This document shows, one piece after another, positions 24,846 through 33,497 of a DNA stretch of 35,418 nucleotides (its first letter is position 1; every line of letters starts with the position of its first letter). The notes below the pieces were generated by a model that was given only the letters and a program-made list of their open reading frames with translations, was not told where the DNA came from and made no database searches. The translations under genes and the position numbers were made by a program. Origin of the DNA: Pseudomonas amygdali (lineage in GTDB: Bacteria; Pseudomonadota; Gammaproteobacteria; Pseudomonadales; Pseudomonadaceae). The stretch covers positions 288 to 35,705 of the forward strand of contig NZ_LKBW01000278.1 in NCBI RefSeq assembly GCF_002699855.1, in the 5' to 3' direction.

Positions 24846-25736
24846 ATGACTTTGAAAGCAGGTGTGATCGGATTGGGCAACATGGGCGGCGGCATGGCTG
24901 CCACGCTGGCGGGCAAGGGCTTTGATGTCAGCGGCTTCGACCTGTCGCAGGCTGCGCTGGCCCAGGCTGAAAGCAAAGGCGTCAAGCCGGTTGCCGACCG
25001 CAAGCAACTGATTCAAGGCGTGGACATTCTGATCCTGTCGCTGCCCAAGGCCGAGCATGTGGAGTCGGTGTGCCTTGGTGCGGGTGGCATCAGCGAGTTC
25101 GGTCGCAAGGGCTTGATCGTGGTCGATACCACCACATCAACACCGGAAATGAGCCGTAAGGTCGCCGCCGAACTGGCCAAAACCGGCATTGCCTTTATCG
25201 ATGCACCTGTCTCGGGCGGCCCGAAAGGCGCAGCCACCGGCACCATGTCGATGGTCATCGGCGCTGAAGATGCCGATCTTGCGCGCGCCATGCCGATTTT
25301 GGAAGGAATGAGCAGCACACGCGTGCACGTCGGCCAGTGCGGCGCAGGCAATGTGGCCAAGATCGCCAACAACATGCTCGCCGCCTGCCACCTGATCAGC
25401 ACTGCCGAAGCCGTGGCGATGGCCGCGCGTGCAGGTGTCGATCCGGAAAAACTTCTGCAGGGCCTGAATGCCGGTTCCGGACGCAGCGGTGCCACGCAAG
25501 TGATGTTCCCGACCTGGGTACTCAACAAGGCCTATGACTCGGGTTTCACCATGGGCCTGATGCGCAAGGACGTCGGCCTGGCCAGCGATCTGGCGGACAG
25601 CCTGGGCATGGACCTGCCGCTGTCGCGGGTCGTCGCGCAATTGTGGCAGGCCAGCAGCGAAACCCTTGCGGACAACGAAGACTTCTGCGCCATCGTGCAA
25701 CGCACCGATGGCAAACTTTACGGTCATGGAGAATAA
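24846..25736 (+). CDS. Beta-hydroxyacid dehydrogenase (3-hydroxyisobutyrate dehydrogenase family)
   Basis: A 296-residue NAD(P)-dependent dehydrogenase. The N-terminal Rossmann motif is VIGLGNMGGGMAATLAGKG, the substrate loop DAPVSGGPKGAATGTMSMV is at ~119-138, and the catalytic lysine is K172 in KIANNMLAACH. The ATG at 24846 gives the standard family start (MTLKAGVIGLGNMG); the longer frame to 24744 lies in the control region. It is the first gene of a tight operon with an aldehyde dehydrogenase (3-base gap) and an M20 amidohydrolase. Relatives act on 3-hydroxyisobutyrate, tartronate semialdehyde or threonate; which applies here is unclear. Confidence 0.92.
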   Translation: MTLKAGVIGLGNMGGGMAATLAGKGFDVSGFDLSQAALAQAESKGVKPVADRKQLIQGVDILILSLPKAEHVESVCLGAGGISEFGRKGLIVVDTTTSTPEMSRKVAAELAKTGIAFIDAPVSGGPKGAATGTMSMVIGAEDADLARAMPILEGMSSTRVHVGQCGAGNVAKIANNMLAACHLISTAEAVAMAARAGVDPEKLLQGLNAGSGRSGATQVMFPTWVLNKAYDSGFTMGLMRKDVGLASDLADSLGMDLPLSRVVAQLWQASSETLADNEDFCAIVQRTDGKLYGHGE

Positions 25737-25739
25737 GCG

Positions 25740-27257
25740 ATGAGCACTGCAAAAATCCTCGAACTGATGCGTCCTTACTGGGGCGATCGCAGTGTCATCG
25801 CCAGCTACGTCGGCGGCCAGTTCATCGAAGGCCACGGCGCGCCGGTTGAAGTGCGCAATGCCCATGACGACAGCCTGTTGCTGAGCTTTCCGGACGCTGA
25901 CGAGTCGTTGGTCGACATCGCCGACAAGGCGGCCAAGGCTGCGCAGCAGCAATGGTGGGCGCTGACCGCTCAGGCGCGGGGTCGCGCCATGTACCAGGTA
26001 GGCAATCTGATTCGTGAAGAACTGGAACATCTTGCGCAGATCGAATCCCTGACCGCCAACAAGCCGATCCGCGATGCCCGCGTTGAAGTGCTCAAGGTAG
26101 CCGAGATGTTCGAGTATTACGCCGGCTGGGCAGACAAGCTGCATGGCGAAATCATCCCGGTGCCGACCACCCACCTCAACTACGTGACCTACGAACCGCT
26201 GGGCACGGTGTTGCAGATCACCCCGTGGAACGCGCCGATCTTCACCTGCGGCTGGCAGATCGCCCCGGCGATTGCGGCGGGTAACGCAGTCATCCTCAAA
26301 CCGTCGGAACTGACGCCGCTGAGCTCTTTGATGGTCGGTGTGCTGATTGAGCGCGCGGGAGTACCGAAAGGGCTGGTCAACGTGATTGCCGGTTTCGGCC
26401 ATTCCATCGGCCAGGCGTTCATTGCCAAGGCTGACCTCCGCAAAGTGGTGTTCGTCGGCTCGCCAGCGACCGGTCGGCATATCGCCGTGGCTGCGGCGCA
26501 GCGCTGTATTCCCGCGGTGCTGGAGCTGGGTGGCAAGTCAGCCAACATCGTATTCGACGATGCGGATCTGGAAGTGGCCTTGCGTGGCGCTCAGGCGGCG
26601 ATTTTCTCCGGTGCCGGGCAAAGTTGTGTCTCCGGCTCACGGCTGCTGGTGCAGGAATCGATTTTCGAGAAGTTCACCAAAGCGCTGGCGGTGGCGGCGA
26701 CTCAGTTCAAGGTCGGCGACCCCGGCGACCCGGACACCCAGATCGGCCCGATCAACAATGCCAAGCAGTACAACCACGTGAAGAGCATGGTCGAGCGCGC
26801 ATTGAAAGACGGCGCAAGACTGATTGGCGAGCAGGCTGATCCGATCCCGAACAAGCCGGGTTATTACGTCAACCCGACGGTGTTGGCGGGCACCAACGAG
26901 CTGCATTGTGCGCAGGAAGAAATCTTCGGCCCGGTGGTGGTAGCGATTCCGTTCAAGGATGAAGAAGACGCTATCCGCATCGCCAACGACAGCCGTTTCG
27001 GTCTGGCCGGTGGTGTCTGGACCCGCGATGTCGGCCGCGCTCACCGCGTTGCAAAGCAAGTGCGAGCGGGGACCTTCTGGGTCAACGGTTACAAGACGAT
27101 TCACGTCAGCTCGCCGTTTGGCGGCTATGGTGAAAGTGGTTATGGCCGTTCTTCGGGTCTGGATGCGCTGCGCGAGTACAGCGAAGTGAAAAGCGTCTGG
27201 GTCGAAACCGCCGCCAAGCCTGCCGCCAGTTTTGGCTACGGCGCGAGTCTGGAGTAA
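25740..27257 (+). CDS. NAD(P)-dependent aldehyde dehydrogenase
   Basis: A 505-residue aldehyde dehydrogenase of normal length. Key residues: N164 (QITPWNAP), general base E262 (VLELGGKSANIVF) and nucleophile C296 (FSGAGQSCVSGSR). The C-terminal EEIFGPVVVAIPF and the NGYKTIHVSSPFGGYGESGYGRS oligomerisation region are intact. It converts an aldehyde to a carboxylic acid in the cytosol. The start has GGAG 10 bases upstream and lies 3 bases after the dehydrogenase stop. Sitting between a hydroxyacid dehydrogenase and an amidohydrolase, it probably handles an aldehyde intermediate of one catabolic pathway. Confidence 0.93.
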   Translation: MSTAKILELMRPYWGDRSVIASYVGGQFIEGHGAPVEVRNAHDDSLLLSFPDADESLVDIADKAAKAAQQQWWALTAQARGRAMYQVGNLIREELEHLAQIESLTANKPIRDARVEVLKVAEMFEYYAGWADKLHGEIIPVPTTHLNYVTYEPLGTVLQITPWNAPIFTCGWQIAPAIAAGNAVILKPSELTPLSSLMVGVLIERAGVPKGLVNVIAGFGHSIGQAFIAKADLRKVVFVGSPATGRHIAVAAAQRCIPAVLELGGKSANIVFDDADLEVALRGAQAAIFSGAGQSCVSGSRLLVQESIFEKFTKALAVAATQFKVGDPGDPDTQIGPINNAKQYNHVKSMVERALKDGARLIGEQADPIPNKPGYYVNPTVLAGTNELHCAQEEIFGPVVVAIPFKDEEDAIRIANDSRFGLAGGVWTRDVGRAHRVAKQVRAGTFWVNGYKTIHVSSPFGGYGESGYGRSSGLDALREYSEVKSVWVETAAKPAASFGYGASLE

Positions 27258-27261
27258 GTAC

Positions 27262-28419
27262 ATGCCTATTTCAAAGACACTGATCGACGAAGCAACTGTC
27301 TGGCGCCGCACGATCCACGCTGCGCCGGAGCTGGGGTTTCAGGAGCTGAAAACCTCGGACAAGGTGGCTGATCTGCTGAGTAGCTTCGGCATTCAGGTGC
27401 ACCGCGGTCTGGGCGGTACTGGCGTGGTCGGCACCCTGCGCAATGGCGACGGCCCGACCATCGGCATTCGTGCCGACATGGACGCTCTGCCTATTCAGGA
27501 GCTGGGCGACAGCGTGCACAAGTCGGCCCATAAGGGCTGCATGCATGCCTGCGGACACGATGGCCATACGGCAATTCTGCTGGCCACCGCCCGGCACCTG
27601 TCGGAACCCCGCCGGTTTGCTGGCACAGTGCATTTTGTCTTTCAGCCTGCCGAGGAAAACCTCGGCGGCGCGCAACGGATGATCGAAGACGGTCTGTTCG
27701 AGCGCTTTCCGATGGAAGCGATCTACGGTTTGCACAACTGGCCGGGCGTGCCTGCTGGCAAGGTGGTGATCAATCCAGGGCCGATGATGGCATCGCTGGA
27801 CACCTTCGAAATCACCCTGACTGGCAAGGGCAGCCATGCGGCCATGCCGGACAAGGGCAATGACCCGATTGTGGCGGCTGCCGAACTGGTGCTGGGGCTG
27901 CAGACCATCGTTTCCCGTCGTCTGTCGCCACTGGATTCTGCGGTGGTCAGCATCACCCAGTTCAACGCCGGTGAAGCAATCAACGTCATCCCGGAAACCG
28001 CAGTTTTGCGCGGCACGGTGCGTTGTTTGCAAACGCCGGTGCGCGAGAAGGTTCAGCAACTGATCGGCGAGTTCGTCGAGCGTTTGCCGACGGCCTTCGG
28101 GGTGCGTGGCGAACTGGTCTACAACGTGGGGTATCCGGTGACTGAAAACCACGTCGATGCTGCTGCTACGATCCGCCGCGCAGCGGTCGCCGCGGTGGGG
28201 GAGAACAACGTGCAGTGGGGCTGCAACCCGTCGATGGCCTCCGAAGACTTCGCCTTCATGCTGCATGCCTGCCCGGGTGCGTACATCTGGATGGGCGTCG
28301 ATGGCGAGAAACCGTCGGCGGCGTTGCATAACCCGTATTACGACTTCAACGACCAGGTGATCGAACCGGGTGTGGCGGTCTGGACATCGCTGGTGGAGCA
28401 GTGTCTGCCGCTGAGTTGA
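27262..28419 (+). CDS. M20-family amidohydrolase (hippurate/IAA-amino-acid hydrolase type)
   Basis: A 385-residue metal-dependent hydrolase of the M20D type. Metal-ligand segments are visible: IRADMDALPIQE, MHACGHDGHTAIL, the acidic FQPAEENLGGAQ and the C-terminal SMASEDFAFML. The dimerisation domain is in the middle (TLTGKGSHAAMP). It splits N-acyl amino acids such as hippurate or auxin-amino acid conjugates in related proteins. The ATG at 27262 is chosen because GGAG precedes it and the upstream frame overlaps the aldehyde dehydrogenase end; the gap is 4 bases. It ends the LysR-linked operon and is followed by a REPIN. The natural substrate is unknown. Confidence 0.92.
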   Translation: MPISKTLIDEATVWRRTIHAAPELGFQELKTSDKVADLLSSFGIQVHRGLGGTGVVGTLRNGDGPTIGIRADMDALPIQELGDSVHKSAHKGCMHACGHDGHTAILLATARHLSEPRRFAGTVHFVFQPAEENLGGAQRMIEDGLFERFPMEAIYGLHNWPGVPAGKVVINPGPMMASLDTFEITLTGKGSHAAMPDKGNDPIVAAAELVLGLQTIVSRRLSPLDSAVVSITQFNAGEAINVIPETAVLRGTVRCLQTPVREKVQQLIGEFVERLPTAFGVRGELVYNVGYPVTENHVDAAATIRRAAVAAVGENNVQWGCNPSMASEDFAFMLHACPGAYIWMGVDGEKPSAALHNPYYDFNDQVIEPGVAVWTSLVEQCLPLS

Positions 28420-28438
28420 ATGGCTTGCATACTATGCC

Positions 28439-28526
28439 GTAGGAGTGAGCTTGCTCACGAAGGCAATGGTCCAGACGCCCTTTTTATGGGGTTGTCCGGC
28501 TTCTTCTTGAGCAAGCTCACTCCCAC
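28439..28526. repeat. REPIN: two inverted REP sequences
   Basis: GTAGGAGTGAGCTTGCTCAC at 28439-28458 and its near-perfect reverse complement at 28503-28526 (22 of 24 positions across the full arms) flank a ~40-base loop. This is the classical Pseudomonas REP doublet (core GAGCTTGCTC). It lies between the convergent amidohydrolase and LysR genes and may stabilise mRNA ends. Confidence 0.85.
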
Positions 28527-28541
28527 CGGGAACGGACTCCT

Positions 28542-29472
28542 TCAAGGTGCCGCGAGCAACTCCACTGCAATACCGGATATGTCCGGCAGGCAGGTCAGCA
28601 GGTGGTCGCGCAGTTCCAGTACTCGCTGGCGCTTGAAGCTGTCCTGCAGCCAGACCAGGTAATAGGCATCTCCGGTGCCAACCGCCGAGTTGAACGGCAG
28701 AAAGACCTGACCTTCGTTCAGGTCATCAGCGACCAGAAACAGATCGCCAATCGACACACCGTGCCCTCTGACTGCAGCGGTAATGCCCTGATCAAGGGTG
28801 TCGAACACCTTGCCTTTGCTCAACGTCACCTGACCAGAGAGGTCCATCCGGCTCAGCCAGCGCCGCCAGTCGCGGCGGTCGCTGGATGGATGGATAAGTT
28901 CAGCGGCCTGAAGCCTCTCTGTTCCCCACGGCTGGTCGCCTAACGTGTCTGCCGAGCAGATCGGAATCAGCCATTCATCGAACAGCTTGCAGGTTTCCAC
29001 CTCGGCACCAAAGTTGCCATTGCCCAGCAGAGTCGCGCAGTCGAAAGGCTCCGAATAGAAGTCCACGCTATCAAAGTCCATCCACACGCTGGAGAGCTGT
29101 ACCGGCAGGGCAGGCGCAGGCTTTTTGAAGGACTCCAGCGCGTGCAGCAGCCAGCGCATGGTCAGGGTGGACGGTGATTTGAGGCGCAGATTCGCGCCCT
29201 GACCCCGGAATGGCTGGCAGGCGTCCTCGATAATCCGGAAGCCGATCTTGAGTTGACTGGACAGCCGCCGGCCCTCGTCACTGAGCGAAAGCCGCGGGCC
29301 ATTGCGCTCGAACAATCGACAGCCAAGGGTTTCTTCCAGGGTACGAATATGACGACTGATGGCACTCTGGGTAAGGGAGAGCTCCTGCGCAGCACGCGTA
29401 AATGAACATGATCGAGCCGCGACTTCAAAGGCTCTCAGCGCGTAAAGAGGCGGTATGTATACGTTCAGTCAT
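28542..29472 (-). pseudogene. LysR-family regulator with a frameshift in codon 5-7 (GcvA-like)
   Basis: The minus strand encodes an almost complete LysR protein: PPLYALRAFEVAARSCSFTR, then AAQELSLTQSAISRHIRTLE, then TLGCRLFERNGPRLSLSDEG and a full effector domain ending at 28542. The only ATG in place (29472) reads MTERIHTASL and stops early, because the frame shifts at the 4-base tandem repeat ATACATAC (plus strand GTATGTAT, 29453-29460). Removing one copy gives MTERIPPLYALRAFE and an open frame of exactly 309 codons (308 residues), the normal LysR length. Otherwise only a CTG codon directly after a stop, or the internal TTG at 29315 lacking the helix-turn-helix, could start it. Probably inactive, or sequencing error. 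Confidence 0.8.
29453..29460. repeat. 4-base tandem duplication GTAT-GTAT causing the LysR frameshift
   Basis: Two adjacent copies of GTAT on the plus strand (ATAC on the coding strand) lie in the first codons of the LysR gene. Loss of one copy restores a full-length frame, so replication slippage at this repeat could switch the gene. Confidence 0.7.
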
Positions 29473-29623
29473 GTGATAACTAACCATGATTATTTGTCAT
29501 AGTAGGTTACACCTTTTTCCATTTTTCCGCGCACGCGTCTTCGGTCAGAATCGCCGGTTCGTCCACTGTCGTAAAAATCAAACAATAAGGCGGTGTTCTT
29601 ATCTGCTGCGTGCGTGAGGGAAT

Positions 29624-30406
29624 ATGCTGCCCAAGTCCGAAAAGCTGTTACGCCAATCTGTTGTAAGACATTTGCTGGAAAGTGACACCGCCCTGGAAAT
29701 GGGCTGGAGGGTTCAGGCTTATAGGCAGTTCGAGCAGGTGCTGAGTGACAAGGGCTTTCCTTGTCTTTTTGGCCGCCGTGCCAACAAGTCCGGAAGCTGT
29801 CTGCTGCTGTTCATCCCCTGTGAGAATGAGCAACAAGCGCTACGTGACGGCATGGAAGCGTACGTAAAGTTCGTTAATGACACGCCACTTGAAGATCGCC
29901 TGTTCAACCCGTTGATTGTCATTTTCGAGAAAACCGATTTCAACACCTTGGCCGAAGAGCAGGCTTATGCGTGGGCCACCTTGCAGCATTTACATGACGG
30001 TGACCGAACGCCCTGGCCGGCCAAAGCCTGCACAGACCCTGAAGTGTTCGAGTGGACCTATCACTTCGCCGGACTGCCGATGTTCATCAACATGAGCTTT
30101 CCCCGTCACAGCGCGATGAAAAGCCGTTCGCTGGGTGGGCACATTGTGTTTGTGGTCAACCCTCGGGAGAACTTTGACGAGGTGGCAAGCGCCGAGACGG
30201 AAAGTGGTCGCAAGGTCAGGGAAAAGATTCGCCAGCGAATCGCCGATTACAACAACGGCGTGGTACCCGACACGCTGGGTTTTTTCGGCGACCGTAGCAG
30301 CCTGGAATGGAAGCAATACCAACTGTATGAAGAAAGCGGGCTTTCACTGTCCCGTTGTCCTCTGCATATCAAAGTCGACAAGACTGACCATTTGAACGAG
30401 CGTTGA
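29624..30406 (+). CDS. YqcI/YcgG family protein
   Basis: A 260-residue soluble protein. The motif FPCLFGRRANKSGSCLLLF at ~45-65 and the later PMFINMSFPRHSAMKSRSLG, then VFVVNPRENFDEV match the YqcI/YcgG family, whose biochemical role is not established to my knowledge. No signal peptide or membrane helix. A GAGGGA lies just before the ATG. The LysE-family exporter starts 6 bases after its stop, so they form one transcript. The frameshifted LysR gene is divergent, and may once have controlled this pair. A link to amino acid or related metabolite handling is inferred only from LysE. Confidence 0.85.
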   Translation: MLPKSEKLLRQSVVRHLLESDTALEMGWRVQAYRQFEQVLSDKGFPCLFGRRANKSGSCLLLFIPCENEQQALRDGMEAYVKFVNDTPLEDRLFNPLIVIFEKTDFNTLAEEQAYAWATLQHLHDGDRTPWPAKACTDPEVFEWTYHFAGLPMFINMSFPRHSAMKSRSLGGHIVFVVNPRENFDEVASAETESGRKVREKIRQRIADYNNGVVPDTLGFFGDRSSLEWKQYQLYEESGLSLSRCPLHIKVDKTDHLNER

Positions 30407-30412
30407 GTACCC

Positions 30413-31054
30413 ATGGATATATCGTTGCTGCTGATCTACATGTTCAGCGTCTTCATGCTGATCATCACCCCTGGTCCGGTGGTGGCACTGGTCGTCAATA
30501 CCAGCCTGGCGTGCGGGCCGAAACGCGCGATGCTGACGGCGCTGGGCACCAACTGGGCATCACTGGTGTTGGTGTTGGTCGCGGCATTGATTCTGACGGG
30601 AACGCTGTCGGTGAGCGTAAGCATGCTCAACTGGATCAGCCTGGTGGGCTGTTTCTTCATCGCCTATCTGTCAATGCAGGCGCTGGAACAGGCGTTGCGT
30701 TACGCCCAGACGCCGCCTGAAGCAGCGCCAGCGCCGTTGCCTGCGCGTAGCAGGCACAGCGGGCTAGTGACCGGTTTTCTGGTGGGGATTTCCAATCCGA
30801 AGGACATCATCTTCTTCGTCTCGTTTTTCCCGCAGTTCATTCACGTCACCGAATCGTTCAAGGGCAGCATTGCCTTGTTGTCGTTGCTGTGGATCATCAT
30901 TGACCTGTCGATCCTGTTTGCCTACATCTTCCTGATGCGTCAGAAGCTGGCCTTGAAGTACAAGCGCAAGATCGAAGTCGCCTCCAGCGTGACCTTGCTG
31001 CTGATCGCGCTGGGCGGGATATTCTATTCGGGCTCGGCACTGTTGAATCAGTAA
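30413..31054 (+). CDS. LysE-family amino acid/metabolite exporter
   Basis: A 213-residue inner-membrane protein with about six helices. The signature is at the N-terminus (FMLIITPGPVVALVVNTSLA, then CGPKRAMLTALG), where the PGP motif and following glycine-rich segment define the LysE/RhtB family. The second half repeats the pattern (GFLVGISNPKDIIFFVSFFP). It exports amino acids or related small molecules; which one cannot be told. Co-transcribed with the YqcI/YcgG gene (6-base gap) and convergent with SdaA, 13 bases away. Confidence 0.93.
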   Translation: MDISLLLIYMFSVFMLIITPGPVVALVVNTSLACGPKRAMLTALGTNWASLVLVLVAALILTGTLSVSVSMLNWISLVGCFFIAYLSMQALEQALRYAQTPPEAAPAPLPARSRHSGLVTGFLVGISNPKDIIFFVSFFPQFIHVTESFKGSIALLSLLWIIIDLSILFAYIFLMRQKLALKYKRKIEVASSVTLLLIALGGIFYSGSALLNQ

Positions 31055-31067
31055 ACGCCTGCGCCGA

Positions 31068-32444
31068 TCAGCACTCGATCAGATTGACTGCCAGCCCGCC
31101 GCGTGAAGTTTCCTTGTATTTATCGTGCATGTCCGCGCCGGTATCGCGCATGGTGCGGATGGCGTGGTCCAGCGAGATGAAGTGCTCGCCGTCGCCGCGC
31201 AGCGCCATTTGTGCAGCGTTGATTGCTTTCACGGCAGCAATCGCGTTGCGCTCGATGCAAGGGATTTGCACCAGCCCGCGGACCGGGTCGCAGGTCAGTC
31301 CCAGGTTGTGTTCCAGACCAATTTCGGCCGCGTTTTCCACCTGTTCGGGCGTGGCACCGAGAATTTCCGCCAGGCCAGCGGCGGCCATTGCGCAGGCCGA
31401 TCCTACTTCGCCCTGACAACCCACTTCGGCACCGGAAATGGACGCGTTCTTCTTGCACAGAATGCCGACCGCAGCGGCGCTGAGGAAGAAACGCACCACG
31501 TCGTCATCATTGGCCGTAGGCTTGAACTTCATGAAGTAATGCAGCACCGCAGGCACGATACCCGCCGCGCCGTTGGTGGGCGCAGTCACCATGCGCCCGC
31601 CCGCGGCGTTTTCCTCGTTGACCGCCAGGGCGAACAGGTTGACCCACTCCATGGCGCTCAGGGTCGAGCCGATCACGTTCGGGTTATCGAGGTTCTGCAG
31701 GCTCTGATGCAGGCGGTAGGCGCGACGGCGCACGTTCAACCCGCCGGGCAGGATGCCGGTTTCAAGCAGGCCCTTGTCCACGCAGGCGCGCATCGCGGCC
31801 CAGATGACCATTATTTTCTCGCGAATTTCTTCCTCGCTGCGCCATACCTTCTCGTTGGCCATCATCAGTTCGGAAATGCTCATGCCGTGGGTCTTGCACA
31901 GCTTCAGCAGCTGCGCGCCACTGAAAAAATCGTAGGGTAGGACGGTGGTGTCGTTGTCCAGCACGCCGCTGGCTGCCTGTTCGGCATCGATCACAAAGCC
32001 GCCACCCACCGAATAGTAGGTTTGCTCGTAAACTTCACCGGTCTTCCCATAGGCGCACAGCGTCATGCCGTTGGGGTGATAGGGAAGGTTTTCATTGAGC
32101 AGGCACATGTCCCGCTCCCAGACGAAGGTGATGGCCTGCTCGCCCGCCAGCATCAACTGGTTATCGGCACGCAGCGCGTCGATGCGCTGGTTGACCTGGC
32201 CAGGGTCGATCTGGTCCGGCCATTCGCCCATCAAGCCCATGACGGTTGCGCGATCGCTGCCGTGTCCGATGCCGGTGGCCGACAGAGAGCCGTACAATCG
32301 CACCTCGATCCGTTCTACGCTGTGCAACCGGTTCTGGTTACGCAGCTTGGTCACGAACAGTGCCCCGGCGCGCATTGGCCCGACGGTGTGGGAACTGGAC
32401 GGCCCGATGCCGATTTTGAACATGTCGAAGACGCTGATAGCCAT
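31068..32444 (-). CDS. sdaA: L-serine dehydratase (L-serine ammonia-lyase), iron-sulfur type
   Basis: A 458-residue cytosolic enzyme converting L-serine to pyruvate and ammonia with a [4Fe-4S] cluster. The N-terminal beta domain has the substrate/regulatory motif [16 protein letters not shown]. The alpha domain has [20 protein letters not shown], and cluster cysteines appear in [20 protein letters not shown], all as in SdaA. The ATG at 32444 is preferred over the adjacent GTG at 32447, with AAGGA upstream. It is divergent from a GcvA-like LysR gene, which likely regulates it. Pseudomonads carry more than one serine dehydratase, so the symbol is by family. Confidence 0.92.
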   Translation of the reverse strand: MAISVFDMFKIGIGPSSSHTVGPMRAGALFVTKLRNQNRLHSVERIEVRLYGSLSATGIGHGSDRATVMGLMGEWPDQIDPGQVNQRIDALRADNQLMLAGEQAITFVWERDMCLLNENLPYHPNGMTLCAYGKTGEVYEQTYYSVGGGFVIDAEQAASGVLDNDTTVLPYDFFSGAQLLKLCKTHGMSISELMMANEKVWRSEEEIREKIMVIWAAMRACVDKGLLETGILPGGLNVRRRAYRLHQSLQNLDNPNVIGSTLSAMEWVNLFALAVNEENAAGGRMVTAPTNGAAGIVPAVLHYFMKFKPTANDDDVVRFFLSAAAVGILCKKNASISGAEVGCQGEVGSACAMAAAGLAEILGATPEQVENAAEIGLEHNLGLTCDPVRGLVQIPCIERNAIAAVKAINAAQMALRGDGEHFISLDHAIRTMRDTGADMHDKYKETSRGGLAVNLIEC

Positions 32445-32447
32445 CAC

Positions 32448-32573
32448 GAAGGTCCTTCAGGTGAGATGATGCACGGGAATTTGGTATTCCCCTTTTTCTG
32501 TTACTCATCTTTGGCTTCGGCTGTCGAAACGACAAACGATTGTTGCTATGCAACGCTTTAGCGGAACTCTTCA
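32448..32573. promoter_or_regulatory. Shared control region of sdaA and the divergent LysR gene
   Basis: The 126-base gap holds a small hairpin GGGAAT-TTGGT-ATTCCC (32475-32491) followed by CTTTTTC on the plus strand, and a short palindrome TTGC-TAT-GCAA near 32543. LysR proteins usually bind such divergent gaps; no definite box could be assigned. Confidence 0.4.
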
Positions 32574-33485
32574 ATGAGCAGAATCTTCAACGCACAGATG
32601 CACGCCTGGTTACAGGTGTTCGCCTGCGCAGCCCGACATCTTTCCTTCACCCGGTGCGCCGAAGAGCTGCACGTCACTCCCGGCGCGATCAGCCAGCAGA
32701 TGCGCCAGCTTGAAGAGCGCCTGGGCTTCGCGCTGTTTCACCGGGTCGGGCGCGGGCTGGAGCTGACCGCCGAAGGCCAGCGTCTGGCGGTGGTCGCCAA
32801 CGAGGTGCAGAGCCGTATCAGCGAAGAGCTGCGTCTGCTGTATTCCGGACGCATTGGCGGGGTGTTCAAGCTGCGCTGCATCCCTTCGTTTCTCAGCAAA
32901 TGGCTGATGCCACGCCTGCCACGTTTGCAGGAAGCGTTTCCGGACATCCAGTTGCGGATCATTGCCGAAGACAGCAGCGGGTCGTTGCGCGATGACGATT
33001 TCGATCTGGCCATCGACCTGAACGACGGCAGCTATCCGGGGCTGTCGACCACGCCGTTGCTGGAAGAAGAGCTGTTTGCGGTCTGTTCGCCAAGCCTGCT
33101 GGTGGGCAAGCCGCCACTCGATACGCCCAGCCAGCTGGTGCATTTTCCGTTGCTGCATGACATAACTGCCTGGCGCGGCAGCTACGAATACGCTGAGTGG
33201 GAGTTTTATCTGACCGCCATCGGCGCTGATGGTATCGACGTGCGCCGTGGTCACACCTTCAACCGCAACCACCTGACCATCGACGCCGCGCGCATGGGCA
33301 TGGGCGTGGCCATTGCCCGCAAAGCGCTGATTACTGATGAGCTGGAGCAAGGCTTGCTGATCGTGCCGTTCGGGCATCCGATCAAGGCCAGGAAGAAATA
33401 CGTCCTGGCCTATCGTGAGGGTGCGCTCTCTACTCCGGCACGCCGCGCCGTGCATGACTGGCTGGTGAACGAAGCGGTGATCTAG
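32574..33485 (+). CDS. LysR-family transcriptional regulator, GcvA-like
   Basis: A 303-residue LysR protein: helix-turn-helix at ~10-65 (AARHLSFTRCAEELHVTPGAI, then QQMRQLEERLGFALFHRVGR), hinge, and effector domain (~93-300, FKLRCIPSFLSKWLMPRLPR, then FDLAIDLNDG). The pattern FxxxARHLSFTRAAEELxVTxGAISxQ is that of the GcvA subgroup, often linked with glycine/serine and amino acid metabolism. It is divergent from sdaA and convergent with the DUF3100 gene (12-base gap). Control of serine breakdown is the most likely job. Confidence 0.92.
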   Translation: MSRIFNAQMHAWLQVFACAARHLSFTRCAEELHVTPGAISQQMRQLEERLGFALFHRVGRGLELTAEGQRLAVVANEVQSRISEELRLLYSGRIGGVFKLRCIPSFLSKWLMPRLPRLQEAFPDIQLRIIAEDSSGSLRDDDFDLAIDLNDGSYPGLSTTPLLEEELFAVCSPSLLVGKPPLDTPSQLVHFPLLHDITAWRGSYEYAEWEFYLTAIGADGIDVRRGHTFNRNHLTIDAARMGMGVAIARKALITDELEQGLLIVPFGHPIKARKKYVLAYREGALSTPARRAVHDWLVNEAVI

Positions 33486-33497
33486 CCCGCTCCAGAA

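Noticed and set aside
25137..26480. 447-codon open frame on the minus strand opposite the dehydrogenase and aldehyde dehydrogenase genes
   Set aside because: It is antisense to two clear enzyme genes with intact motifs; its product is rich in H, R and Q and resembles no family, as expected of a GC-rich shadow frame.
27271..28329. 352-codon minus-strand frame opposite the amidohydrolase
   Set aside because: Shadow of the M20 gene; no motifs and no ribosome binding site evidence.
32475..32498. Hairpin plus T-run in the LysR/sdaA gap as an attenuator or riboswitch
   Set aside because: The stem has only six pairs and no aptamer-like structure or leader peptide was seen; kept only as part of the control region.
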